DNA of 45,306 nucleotides from JBAZTO01 sp041661865 (GCA_041661865.1 JBAZTO010000035.1:1-45306), one strand, 5' to 3'. Counted from the first letter of the stretch, positions 23,687 through 31,635 are shown. Notes: generated by a model not told the origin, from the sequence alone. Translations and numbers: made by a program.

Positions 23687-24601
23687 CTACCCAATCGTGT
23701 GCTCCTCGATCAGCTCGCCGATCAGCGTGGCGCAGCCTTCGGCGCTGGCGGGGAACTCCTTGTACGCCCCGCCGGTCAGCACCACCGACTGAATGCGGTG
23801 GACCTTGGTGGGGCTGCCGTCCCGGCCGCACCAAGCCAGGTCGGCCTTCAGGTCGTCCAGGTTCCACTGCTCCAGCAGCAGGCCCCGGTCGGCCAGCTCC
23901 TTGGACTGCTTGGCGGCTTCGGCGGCCTTGGCCTCGGCCGAGGCGCCGGCGCCCAGGGCGTCTTCGACGGTCTTGGCGACCTCGGCGGCGGAGCGGGCCT
24001 TCTTGTATTTCATCAGCTTCTTGGCGGCGCACGGGCGGGGCGTATTGGCCGTGTCCATCACCGTCATCAGCGCCGGCAGATGGCAGGAGACGATCTCGTA
24101 ACCGTTGCCGATGTTTCGCTTGGCCTTGATGACGCCCTTGGCCAGCGAGAGCACCTGCTCGACGTAGGTGATCAGCGGGAAGTCGAGCTTCTGGGCCAAC
24201 TGCGGGCCGGTCTGGGCCGTGTCGCCGTCGATGGCCTGGCGGCCGCAGAGAACGACGTCGGCCTGGAGCTTCTTGATCGCGCAGGACAGGATGTAGCTGG
24301 TGGCCAGGGTGTCGCTGGCCGCGGCGCGGCGGTCCGTAATAAGGATGGCCCGGTCAGCGCCGCGGAAGAGCGCCTCGCGAAGCACCTGGCAGGCGGCCGG
24401 CAGACCCATCGCCACCACGGTGACGGTCCCGCCGTGGGCGTCGCGGATGGCCAAGGCCTCTTCCAGCGCGTTCATGTCCTCGGGGTTAAAGACGGCCGGC
24501 AGGGCTGCCCGGTTGACCGTGCCGTCATCCTTCATCGCCTGGCCGGTGATACGCTTGGTGTCCGGCACCTGCTTGACGCAAACGACGCAGTTATATCCCA
24601 C
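23687..24601 (-). CDS. etfB: Electron transfer flavoprotein beta subunit, bifurcating-type motif
   Basis: The 304-residue product starts at a GTG at 24601, with GGAG seven bases upstream. The nucleotide-binding segment reads CGRQAIDGDTAQTGPQ. Classical mitochondrial-type EtfB has an AIDDD.NQTGQ-like segment there, whereas the DGDTAQ.GP form is found in electron-bifurcating Etfs, where a second FAD replaces AMP. The C-terminal half contains an alanine/lysine-rich insertion (residues about 195-225) before the terminal arm. It is the first gene of the etfB-etfA-acyl-CoA dehydrogenase operon. Confidence 0.9.
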   Translation of the reverse strand: MGYNCVVCVKQVPDTKRITGQAMKDDGTVNRAALPAVFNPEDMNALEEALAIRDAHGGTVTVVAMGLPAACQVLREALFRGADRAILITDRRAAASDTLATSYILSCAIKKLQADVVLCGRQAIDGDTAQTGPQLAQKLDFPLITYVEQVLSLAKGVIKAKRNIGNGYEIVSCHLPALMTVMDTANTPRPCAAKKLMKYKKARSAAEVAKTVEDALGAGASAEAKAAEAAKQSKELADRGLLLEQWNLDDLKADLAWCGRDGSPTKVHRIQSVVLTGGAYKEFPASAEGCATLIGELIEEHTIG

Positions 24602-24833
24602 GTTTTAGCTCCAACTCTTGATGCCACGAACCTCGGCCCATCCGCCCGGAACGGGGCGGCCGGCCTTGCCTTCTCCATCCTCGCACCGCAGGGCCGGCTG
24701 CGAGGTATATCGTTCCGCTAGATTACACGCCGGCGAGCCGCGAAGCAAACCTAACCTGCCCGCGGGCCGACACGCCGGCCGGCGGCAAACTGACAGCACG
24801 GTCCAAATCGCTCGGGCGGCTGTGATTTTTCAC

Positions 24834-24867
24834 ACAACAAAAATGGTCCGCCTTACCAGCGGACCAT
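24834..24867 (-). terminator. Rho-independent terminator, minus strand
   Basis: ATGGTCCGC (24843-24851) and GCGGACCAT (24859-24867) form a perfect nine-base stem with a seven-base loop. On the minus strand the stem is followed by TTTTTGTTGTG. No minus-strand protein gene ends just upstream, so it must close a noncoding transcript or insulate against antisense transcription. Confidence 0.65.
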
Positions 24868-25105
24868 CCTTATTAAGTCGGGCGGGATTTTACGAACCCG
24901 CCGCCAGAGTGTCAAAACAAAAATGCAGGGTGCCCTGCCGTAAACAACTGCGTAAGGGTTGGGATCCGGCAATGGCCAAATACACGGGCATGTAGCGCGG
25001 CTGAAGGTCCAAACGCTTGAGTGGAACGAGCGCGACGCCGAACGGAGCGGAACCACATGCCACTCCTCCACTACCGCCATGCTTCCACGATGCCTGATGC
25101 CTCAT
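24868..25105 (-). ncRNA. Candidate structured noncoding RNA
   Basis: This gene-free stretch ends at a good terminator on the minus strand. Read on that strand it has nested long-range pairings: ATGGC (near 25080) with GCCAT (near 24973), and inside it GGCATGT (near 25058) with ACATGCC (near 24992). The enclosed region is GC-rich and hairpin-prone. A second hairpin, GCAGGGCACCCTGC followed by ATTTTTGTTTT, is at about 24915-24940. The overall rod with an internal bubble recalls 6S RNA, but I see no diagnostic sequence for 6S, SRP, tmRNA or RNase P RNA. The 5' end is not determined. Confidence 0.3.
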
Positions 25106-25121
25106 ATCGCGCTATCGTTAG

Positions 25122-25149
25122 TTGACAAACGATAACAAGATAGTAGGCT
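25122..25149 (+). promoter_or_regulatory. Predicted promoter of the ATPase-PIN pair
   Basis: A perfect -35 TTGACA at 25122-25127 is followed after 16 bases by TAGGCT at 25144-25149. The -35 lies inside an inverted repeat, ATCGTT-AGTTGACA-AACGAT (25114-25133), which could be an operator. The predicted transcript start is about 75 bases before the ATG at 25232. Confidence 0.5.
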
Positions 25150-25231
25150 ATGGCTACACTTTCGGGTGGACAGGGATATCGTCTCTGAGGCACATAACGC
25201 AGAACCCATCTGCGAATCAAGGACTAAGCGC

Positions 25232-26497
25232 ATGAACCTGATCTTGGAGAATGTGCGGTGCTTCACCGGCAAGCACTCAATTCCGATTACCCCGTTAACC
25301 TTTCTCACCGGGCAGAATAGCTCGGGCAAGTCAACACTGATGGGCATGTTCGCAGCCGTCTCGTCCTTGCCCGGATACCCACTGCGACCCAATTTCGACA
25401 GCGAGCCCTATCATCTGGGGACCTACGACACGATCGCCACGTACAAAGGTGGAAAGTACGGGCGCGCCCGGCATTTCTCGCTAGGGCTCGAAGAGGATGA
25501 CTATAGGGTTGATACGACATATCGCCGCTCCGATTCCGGCCTGGCAAATGTTGCAAAACTCGATATAGCTGGTCCGAGTGGGCATTTCGCCGCGACAGTG
25601 ACCGGTGGGGTACTGGATGCAACTTTTACTTATGTCTCATCAAGACGGGCGAAGAGCCCAATACTCTTCAAGGTGAATTTGCCTCCGACCGGAGAACCGC
25701 AATATGCCAGGGAGAATTTCTTCTTCCATACCATCTGGCGGGGCCTTGAGAAGAACAACGTCCGAAGCGCTGAGGCCATTTTCCACACCATTGCCAAAGC
25801 ATTTGAAATACAACCTCGTATTTCATCAATTGCGCCAATCCGAACGCGACCGCGGCGGACATATGACAAGTTTGTGGATCTTTACTCACCGGAGGGTGAT
25901 CACATCCCCAATATTCTGTCACGCATGTTGACGAGCACACCTGGTTCTCTGGATTCCGAACGTGCAAACGCTGTAGTAGAATTTGGGATCGAGGCCGGCC
26001 TCTTCAAGAAAATAGGGATTCGCCGACTCGGGCGATTGCCTAGCGATCCGTTTCAGATTCGCGTCACCGTGTCCGGTAGGTCCGCCAATCTGCATGATGT
26101 GGGTTACGGTATCAGTCAATCACTTCCTATTGTCGTCCAGAGCATCCTGACAGCTAAGCGACAATGGCTCCTCCTGCAGCAGCCAGAGGTCCACCTGCAT
26201 CCACAGGCACAAGCTGGTTTGGGAACGTTCTTTGTCCGTATGGCAGCCAAAGGTGGCAAACGCTTCCTGATCGAAACTCATAGCGACTATATGATCGATC
26301 GAGTGCGTCAGGAGATTGCTGCGGGAAACATCAAAGCATCTGACGTGACCATTGTCTTCCTCGACAAACCCGAATCAGAGACATCGGTCTTTCCATTAAC
26401 TCTCGACGATGCTGGCAACATCCTAGATCCGCCCCCCTCCTATCGCGAGTTCTTCCTGAGGGAAGAGATGAATCTTCTGAATAGGGAACGAGAATGA
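25232..26497 (+). CDS. AAA-family (AAA15/OLD-like) ATPase of a two-gene defence-like module
   Basis: The ATG at 25232 has AAGGA nine bases upstream, giving 421 residues. The ABC/SMC-like ATPase motifs are Walker A GQNSSGKST (27-35), a signature-like LHDVGYGISQSLPIV segment, a Walker-B-region LLLQQPEVHLHP (313-324), and the H-loop ETHSDYMIDR (H350). The positions that are usually D/E and E in Walker B are Q316 and Q317. Similar ATPases partner with toxic nucleases in antiphage systems such as PARIS and Septu. Here the partner is a PIN-domain protein whose start codon overlaps this stop (ATGA). The GC content is clearly lower than in flanking genes, which suggests transfer. Confidence 0.85.
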   Translation: MNLILENVRCFTGKHSIPITPLTFLTGQNSSGKSTLMGMFAAVSSLPGYPLRPNFDSEPYHLGTYDTIATYKGGKYGRARHFSLGLEEDDYRVDTTYRRSDSGLANVAKLDIAGPSGHFAATVTGGVLDATFTYVSSRRAKSPILFKVNLPPTGEPQYARENFFFHTIWRGLEKNNVRSAEAIFHTIAKAFEIQPRISSIAPIRTRPRRTYDKFVDLYSPEGDHIPNILSRMLTSTPGSLDSERANAVVEFGIEAGLFKKIGIRRLGRLPSDPFQIRVTVSGRSANLHDVGYGISQSLPIVVQSILTAKRQWLLLQQPEVHLHPQAQAGLGTFFVRMAAKGGKRFLIETHSDYMIDRVRQEIAAGNIKASDVTIVFLDKPESETSVFPLTLDDAGNILDPPPSYREFFLREEMNLLNRERE

Positions 26498-26928
26498 CTA
26501 GAGTGATCGTAGATGCCAACGTGGCCTGCATGGTCTTCCAGCGCCCTACGGATTCAAAGTGGAACGACCTGCATGAGGCCCTCCTTTATGGACGTCGGTT
26601 TGTGATTGTCGCCGTACATGGTGGCACTCTTACTCGCGAATACGAGAAAATCAGCAAGCTCAAGCGAGTTTTCGTGCAGTTAGATCGCGCTGGTCGCTTG
26701 CATGCTTTCCCGCACAAGTCCGTGGACGGTGAAACCTCAACAGTCTCGTCGTCAGGGATCTGTCGATCTAACGATTCTCACATTATTGCCCTTGCACTGA
26801 TAAGTCGAGCACGAGTCCTTTGCACAGATGACCCAGCGCTTATGACAGACTTCAAGAACAAGCGCCTGATTTCATCGCCTCGTGGAAGTGTATACCGAGG
26901 AAGCAAGAACAATCACCTCCTCCGTTAG
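26494..26928 (+). CDS. PIN-domain nuclease, probable toxin/effector
   Basis: The 144-residue product has the PIN-fold acidic set: VDANV (D7), LTREYEK (E49), RSNDSHIIALAL (D94) and CTDDPAL (D112). These coordinate Mg or Mn for RNA cleavage in VapC-like proteins. All four positions are intact, so it is predicted to be active. The start overlaps the ATPase stop by four bases, indicating translational coupling and a fixed stoichiometry. No VapB-like antitoxin is encoded nearby; the ATPase gene occupies that position. The tail after residue 120 is basic and variable. Its base composition matches the ATPase and not the hydrogenase genes. Confidence 0.8.
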   Translation: MTRVIVDANVACMVFQRPTDSKWNDLHEALLYGRRFVIVAVHGGTLTREYEKISKLKRVFVQLDRAGRLHAFPHKSVDGETSTVSSSGICRSNDSHIIALALISRARVLCTDDPALMTDFKNKRLISSPRGSVYRGSKNNHLLR

Positions 26929-26988
26929 CCACTGGGCGCCACGTCAGTCTCTTTCGCGGGGCGGTAGACCGGCCTTACGACTTTCGAT

Positions 26989-28239
26989 CTACGGCCTACG
27001 GCCTGTCTTTTCCGCCTTCAGCGTGTGGTAGGTTTCCAGGGCGGCGGGGAAAGGCCGCAGGGCACGCTCGAAGATGCCCAGGGCGTACGCGATGGTCATG
27101 CCGTAGTTGGCGATGGACACCCCCGCGGCGCGGCAACGCAGCATCCGCGAGAGCATCTCGCGCCGGTTCCACATGCAGCCGCCGCAGTGCACCACCAGCT
27201 TGTACGGCGAGAGGTCGTCGGGGAAATCGTGGCCCTGCACCGAGGTGAAGTTCAGCTCGGCCCCGACGTACTGCCGCAGCCACCGGGGGATCTTCACCCG
27301 CCCGATGTCCTCGCCGATGGGATGGTGCGAGCAGGCCTCGGCGATCAGCACGTGGTCGCCGGCCCGCAGGTCCTCGATGGCCAGCGCCCCGCGGACGAAC
27401 TCGTTCAGGTCGCCCTTGTAGCGGGCGAACAGGATGGAGAAGGAGGTCATCGGCACGCTGTCGGGCGTGTCGCCGGCGGTTTTGAGGAAGCCCTGGCTGT
27501 CGGTGACCACCAGGGCCGGCGGGCGGCGGAGGCGGTCCAGGGCGGCGCGCAGCTCGCGCTCCTTGACGACCATGCAGTAGGCGTCGCTGTCGAGCACGTC
27601 GCGGATGGCCTGCACCTGCGGCAGGATCAGCCGGCCCTTGGGGGCCTCCAGGTCGATGGGCACCACCAGCACCACCAGCTCGCCGGCGGGCACGAGGTCG
27701 CCGATGATGGCCGGGGCGTTGATGAATTCCTCGGGGGCCGCGGCGATCAGGGCCTCACGAAGGTCCAGAATGCCCTGGCCGCGATTGGCCACCGTGCGGA
27801 CGGCGGCGGTCTTGGCGGCCTTGAGTTTCTTGGCCAGCGCCGCCGCCGGCTCGGCCAGGTCGGTCTTGTTGAACACGACGATGGCCGGAATGTTCCGCCC
27901 AGCCAGCTCGGCCAGGATGGCGTCCTCGTAGGGCCCCCACTCCCCCGCCTGGGCCACCAGGATGCCGACGTCGGTGCGGTCGAAGACCTGCCTCGTTCGC
28001 GCGACGCGCATCTCGCCCAGCGCGCCAACGTCGTCGATGCCCGCGGTGTCGATGAACAGCACCGGCCCCACCGGCAGCAGTTCCATGGGCTTTTCCACCG
28101 GGTCGGTGGTCGTGCCGGCCACGTCCGAGACGATCGAGACATTCTGCCGCGTCATGGCGTTGAGCAGCGAGCTCTTGCCGACGTTGCGCCGGCCGAAGAT
28201 GCCGATGTGCAGGCGAAAACCTTTGGGGGTATTTCTCAT
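26989..28239 (-). CDS. hydF: [FeFe] hydrogenase maturation GTPase HydF
   Basis: The 416-residue product has an N-terminal Ras-like GTPase domain with P-loop GRRNVGKS (16-23), GTTTDP, DTAGID and NKTD. The C-terminal cluster-binding domain contains EACSHHP and, about 50 residues later, VVHCGGCMW, the HydF Cx(H)...HCxxC set that holds the [4Fe-4S] cluster and the [2Fe] precursor. It is the scaffold that delivers the diiron subcluster to HydA. The ATG at 28239 was chosen because the bases upstream belong to an intergenic repeat; a longer start nine codons upstream is possible. It is the last gene of the hydrogenase operon. Confidence 0.95.
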   Translation of the reverse strand: MRNTPKGFRLHIGIFGRRNVGKSSLLNAMTRQNVSIVSDVAGTTTDPVEKPMELLPVGPVLFIDTAGIDDVGALGEMRVARTRQVFDRTDVGILVAQAGEWGPYEDAILAELAGRNIPAIVVFNKTDLAEPAAALAKKLKAAKTAAVRTVANRGQGILDLREALIAAAPEEFINAPAIIGDLVPAGELVVLVVPIDLEAPKGRLILPQVQAIRDVLDSDAYCMVVKERELRAALDRLRRPPALVVTDSQGFLKTAGDTPDSVPMTSFSILFARYKGDLNEFVRGALAIEDLRAGDHVLIAEACSHHPIGEDIGRVKIPRWLRQYVGAELNFTSVQGHDFPDDLSPYKLVVHCGGCMWNRREMLSRMLRCRAAGVSIANYGMTIAYALGIFERALRPFPAALETYHTLKAEKTGRRP

Positions 28240-28242
28240 AGC

Positions 28243-28362
28243 AGCCAGTTCGTAGTGCGAAGCCAATTCGTCGTTGGCGGAGAAGACCTTGTTGGCGTTC
28301 TCTTCCCTATCTGTTGCTTCGTTTCCCTGTGTCCTCTGTGGTCTTTGTGCTCTCTGTGATCA
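28243..28362. repeat. Two repeat types between hydF and aspA
   Basis: The gap begins, just upstream of hydF, with CAGTTCGTAGTGCGAAGCCA and then ATTCGTCGTTGG, a tandem of two similar 14-16-base units. It continues at 28318-28362 with a run of 9-mers (TCCTCTGTG, GTCTTTGTG, CTCTCTGTG). This run resembles the right arm of the element at 22309-22405. No gene is present. Confidence 0.6.
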
Positions 28363-28372
28363 TCGTTGTTGC

Positions 28373-29797
28373 TCAATGGTCCTTGTGCTTGTCCTGGGCC
28401 TGGGGCGGGCTGCCCAGCCGCATCACGCGGGCGGGCGAGACGAGCTGGTCGAACTGCTCGGCCGTCATCAAGCCGCGATCCAGGACGATCTGGCGGATGC
28501 TCTTGCCGTCGGCCCGGGCCGCCTGGGCCACCGCGCTGGCCCGTTCGTAGCCGATCTCCTCCACCATCGCCGTCAGCACCGCCGTGGCGCTCTCGACGTG
28601 GCTGCGGCAGCGGGCCTCGTCGGCCTCGATGCCTGCCACGCAGAACTTGCGGAAGATTTCGCATGCGCGGCCCAGCAGGTCCAGGCTGCCCAGCAGGCAA
28701 TCGGCCACCAGCGGCATGAAGGGATTCAGTTCGAGCGAGCCCATCGAGCAGGCGGTGGTGATGGCCTGGTCGTTGGCGCAGACGGCGATGGCCGCCTGCG
28801 TGACGGCCTCGGGAATGACGGGGTTGACCTTGCCGGGCATGATGGACGAGCCTGCCTGCCGCGCGGGCAGGCGGATCTCCGCCAGGCCGGCCTCGGGCCC
28901 GCTCGACAGCAGCCGCAGGTCGCCGGCGATCTTGATCAGGTTGCTCGCCAGGGCCTTGAGAATGCCGCTGACCTCGACGAACACGTCGGCGTTCTGCGTG
29001 GCCTCGACGAGATTCTCCGCCCGGGCCAGCCCCATCGCCGTGATGTCGCGCAGGTGTTCGATGGCTCGGAAGATGAACTGGCGCGGCGCGCCCAGCCCGG
29101 TCCCGATGGCTGTGCCGCCCAGGTTGACCACGCGCAGGCGCTCCTGGCACTTGTAGATTCGCCAGCGGTCGCGGCCGAAGGCTTCCGCGTAGGCGCTCAT
29201 CTCGCGCCCCAGCGTCGTCAGCACCGCGTCCTGCATCTCGGTGCGGGCGATCTTGACCACGTTGGCGGTGGCCTTCTCGCGGGCCTGGAACTCCTCCAGC
29301 AGCGCGATCACCTCGCGCTCCAGCGTGCCCAGCAGCGTGATGCCCGCGATTTTCAGGGCCGTCGGATACGTGTCGTTTGTGGACTGGTGAAGGTTGATGT
29401 CGTCCAGCGGGCTGACCGTCGCGTAGTCGCCCAGCGGCCGGCCGAGGATCTGAAGGGCGCGATTGGCCAGCACCTCGTTGACGTTCATGTTGGTGCTCGT
29501 GCCGGCCCCGCCCTGGAGGGCATCGACAATGATGTGCCCGTCCAGCAGCCCCTCGCCCATCTCGGCACAGGCCTTCTCGATGGCGGCAAACCTGGCCGCC
29601 TCCCACGCGCCCAACTCATGATTGGTCCGCGCGCAGGCCAGCTTGACTGCCCCGTAGGCATGGATCAGCTCGGGATTAACCGGGCGCCGGGCCAGCGGGA
29701 AGTTCTCCACCGCCCGCTCGGTGTAAATGCCGTGCAACGCCCCAGCCGGCACGTCCCGGCTGCCCAACAGGTCATGTTCCTGGCGAAAGTCAGTCAT
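28373..29797 (-). CDS. aspA: Aspartate ammonia-lyase (aspartase/fumarase superfamily)
   Basis: The 474-residue length and motifs fit class II aspartase/fumarase enzymes. These are GGAGTSTNMNVNEV, the catalytic SS-loop signature GSSIMPGKVNPV, and TGLGAPRQF in the substrate region. The N-terminal VPAGALHGIYTERAVENFP segment is closer to aspartases than to fumarases, so deamination of aspartate to fumarate and ammonia is the best call; fumarase remains possible. The gene sits between hydG and hydF in the hydrogenase maturation operon. I recall ammonia-lyase genes in hyd clusters of other anaerobes. The released ammonia could feed the azadithiolate nitrogen of the H-cluster. Confidence 0.88.
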   Translation of the reverse strand: MTDFRQEHDLLGSRDVPAGALHGIYTERAVENFPLARRPVNPELIHAYGAVKLACARTNHELGAWEAARFAAIEKACAEMGEGLLDGHIIVDALQGGAGTSTNMNVNEVLANRALQILGRPLGDYATVSPLDDINLHQSTNDTYPTALKIAGITLLGTLEREVIALLEEFQAREKATANVVKIARTEMQDAVLTTLGREMSAYAEAFGRDRWRIYKCQERLRVVNLGGTAIGTGLGAPRQFIFRAIEHLRDITAMGLARAENLVEATQNADVFVEVSGILKALASNLIKIAGDLRLLSSGPEAGLAEIRLPARQAGSSIMPGKVNPVIPEAVTQAAIAVCANDQAITTACSMGSLELNPFMPLVADCLLGSLDLLGRACEIFRKFCVAGIEADEARCRSHVESATAVLTAMVEEIGYERASAVAQAARADGKSIRQIVLDRGLMTAEQFDQLVSPARVMRLGSPPQAQDKHKDH

Positions 29798-29843
29798 TTT
29801 CCCGGCCTATCTGCAAAACTCCGCCACCCAGCAGTATTCGATA

Positions 29844-29874
29844 GGTGCCACGGCTGCGTCGTGTGCAGCCGTGC
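29844..29874. repeat. CACGGCTGC...GCAGCCGTG palindromic repeat, copy 1
   Basis: GGTGCCACGGCTGCGTCGTG followed by TGCAGCCGTGC is a hairpin with nine-base arms. Its reverse complement recurs with few changes at 43180-43211, before the stop of pyrF. Confidence 0.75.
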
Positions 29875-29899
29875 ATAACGCCGACGCTGCTGCAAAGTT

Positions 29900-30098
29900 C
29901 AGCCGCAGAGCGGCGTCTTTCTTAGCCCCGCCCGGAAGGGCGGGGATCCAAGCACATCAGCCAATCAAGCCCCCGCAGAGGGCGTCTGAACCACGATCTC
30001 GATCAAGACGCCCCTACGGGGCTTGTCGTCTTGGCGCCCGTTTCCCCGGGCTTGCTTCGCTACGCCCGGGGCTAAGACAAACGCCCCTGACGGGGCTT
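29900..30098. repeat. GC-rich palindromic interspersed repeat, copy 2
   Basis: This repeats the module order of 2777-2980: CAGCCGCAGAGCGGCGTCTT, CTTAGCCCCGCCCGGAAGGG, GACGCCCCTACGGGGCTTG, CCGGGCTTGCTTCGCTACGC and finally GCCCCTGACGGGGCTTAA. Most substitutions preserve hairpin arms. It fills much of the 414-base gap between aspA and hydG. The remaining part (30099-30211) contains CGCGACCACG-type hairpins and TTCGCGACCTGCCGACCGGC, related in inverse orientation to 13191-13208. Confidence 0.75.
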
Positions 30099-30211
30099 AA
30101 GCGGCCACGTGGTCGCAAACGCCGCGACCACGGCACCGGCTTTCCGCTCGCTTTGCGCTCGCGGCTAGTTCATCATTGGCCCGTTCGCGACCTGCCGACC
30201 GGCGGGGTTCC

Positions 30212-31633
30212 CTAGAAGTACAGATCGCGCTCGTCGGTGGTGCGTATGCGTGTGAGGCGATCGACCAGTTCGCGTTTCTGAGGTGAATCTTCCATCTTCG
30301 CCAACTCGGCGGCAATGAGTTTTTCACCGGCGGCGCGGGTTTCGCCGCTGGCGTAGTCGGCCAAGTATTCCGCCAGCGTGGTCATGGCGTTGGGCGTGCA
30401 GAATCGCTTGATGAAGCCGGGGATGGCGAACTCCATAAAGTGCTCGCCGGTCCGGCCCAGGCGATAGCAGGAGGTGCAGAAGCTGGGGATGTAGCCTTCC
30501 TCCAGCAGTTCGCGCATGACCGTATCGACGCCGCGCACGTCGCCGAGGCGGAACTGCTCGCGCTCCATGACCTGTGCGTCGCCGGCCTGCGTATAGCCGC
30601 CGATCTCGATGCGGCTGCCCGCGTCGATCTGGCTGACGCCGAAGGCCATCACCTCGCGGCGCAGCTCGGCCCGCTCGCGCGCGGTGCAGATCAGGCCGGT
30701 GTACGGCACGGCCAGCCGCAGGATGGCGATGAGCCGCTTGAAGGCGTTGTCGTCGACGAGGTAGGGCTCGTCGATCTGGACGCCGCAGGCCGGCTGGAGC
30801 CGCGGGAAGCTGATGGTGTGAGGCCCGCAGCCGTATCGCTGCTGGAGATGCAGGGCGTGGCTGACCAGGCCCAGCACCTCGAACCGCCAATCGTACAGGC
30901 CGAACAGCGCGCCGATCCCCACGTCGTCGCAGCCGCCTTCCATCGCCCGGCTCAGGCCGTCGAGACGGTAGAGGTAGTCGCTCTTGAGGCTGCCGGCAGG
31001 GTGCACGGCTGCGTAGGTGGCGTGGTGGTAGGTCTCCTGGAAAATCTGGTAGGTGCCGATCGCGGCGGCCTTGATCGTGCGGTAGCCCTCCACCTCCAGC
31101 GGCGCGGCGTTGACGTTGACGCGGCGAATCTCGCCGTGGCCGCTGCGGACAGAATAGACCTGCCGCACGCAGTCAGCGATGAACTCCGGCGGATAATCGG
31201 GATGCTCGCCGAAGACGATGATCAGCCGCTTGTGGCCGCGGTTCTCCATCGCCTCGACCTGCCGGGCCAGCTCCGCCATGCTCAGCGTGTGGCGGTCGGC
31301 GGCGGCGTTGGAGCGGCGGAACCCGCAGTAGCGGCAGTCGTTGACGCAGTTGTTGCCGATGTAGAGCGGCGCGAACAGCACGATGCGGTTGCCGTAGACC
31401 GACCGTTTCAGCTCGCGGGCGGCGGCGTAGATTTCCTCGATCAGCTCGGGCGAGTCGGCCGACAGCAGCACGGCGGTCTCTTCGACCGTCAGCGCCTGCT
31501 TGGCCAGACCCTTGGCGATCGCGTCGCGCACGGCGGACGCATCGGCCTTGTTCCTGAGCAGGTTTTCGAGGCGGGCATCGTCGATGAAATCGACGGCGCC
31601 GGCACTGAGCGTTCTGGACTGCAAATACGTCAT
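30212..31633 (-). CDS. hydG: [FeFe] hydrogenase maturase HydG (tyrosine lyase)
   Basis: The 473-residue product is a radical SAM enzyme that cleaves tyrosine to p-cresol, CO and cyanide and builds the Fe(CO)2(CN) synthon for the H-cluster. The SAM-cluster motif is CVNDCRYC (C96, C100, C103). The HydG-specific C-terminal auxiliary cluster is FCTSCYRLGRTGEHF followed 22 residues after the second cysteine by RFC, intact. The ATG at 31633 has AAGGTG just upstream and follows the hydE stop by two bases. Nothing is missing relative to characterised HydG. Confidence 0.96.
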   Translation of the reverse strand: MTYLQSRTLSAGAVDFIDDARLENLLRNKADASAVRDAIAKGLAKQALTVEETAVLLSADSPELIEEIYAAARELKRSVYGNRIVLFAPLYIGNNCVNDCRYCGFRRSNAAADRHTLSMAELARQVEAMENRGHKRLIIVFGEHPDYPPEFIADCVRQVYSVRSGHGEIRRVNVNAAPLEVEGYRTIKAAAIGTYQIFQETYHHATYAAVHPAGSLKSDYLYRLDGLSRAMEGGCDDVGIGALFGLYDWRFEVLGLVSHALHLQQRYGCGPHTISFPRLQPACGVQIDEPYLVDDNAFKRLIAILRLAVPYTGLICTARERAELRREVMAFGVSQIDAGSRIEIGGYTQAGDAQVMEREQFRLGDVRGVDTVMRELLEEGYIPSFCTSCYRLGRTGEHFMEFAIPGFIKRFCTPNAMTTLAEYLADYASGETRAAGEKLIAAELAKMEDSPQKRELVDRLTRIRTTDERDLYF

Positions 31634-31635
31634 GA

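Noticed and set aside
23589..23792. Short plus-strand gene between etfA and etfB
   Set aside because: The frame is made of the palindromic 9-mer repeat and runs into etfB antisense. There is no start signal.
24618..24995. 125-codon plus-strand frame in the gap before the ATPase gene
   Set aside because: It reads through a T-tailed terminator hairpin and other stem-loops and has no similarity that I recognise; a noncoding explanation fits better.
25166..25231. Longer ATPase start at the GTG at 25166
   Set aside because: It has no ribosome-binding site and adds 22 residues without similarity to the ATPase fold, whereas the ATG at 25232 has AAGGA and begins directly at the first beta strand.
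26989..28239. EngA/Der or TrmE GTPase instead of HydF
   Set aside because: The C-terminal EACSHHP and VVHCGGC cluster motifs and the hyd context are specific to HydF.
30212..31633. ThiH or NosL rather than HydG
   Set aside because: The C-terminal CTSC...C auxiliary-cluster motif and adjacency to hydE support HydG; ThiH and NosL lack it.
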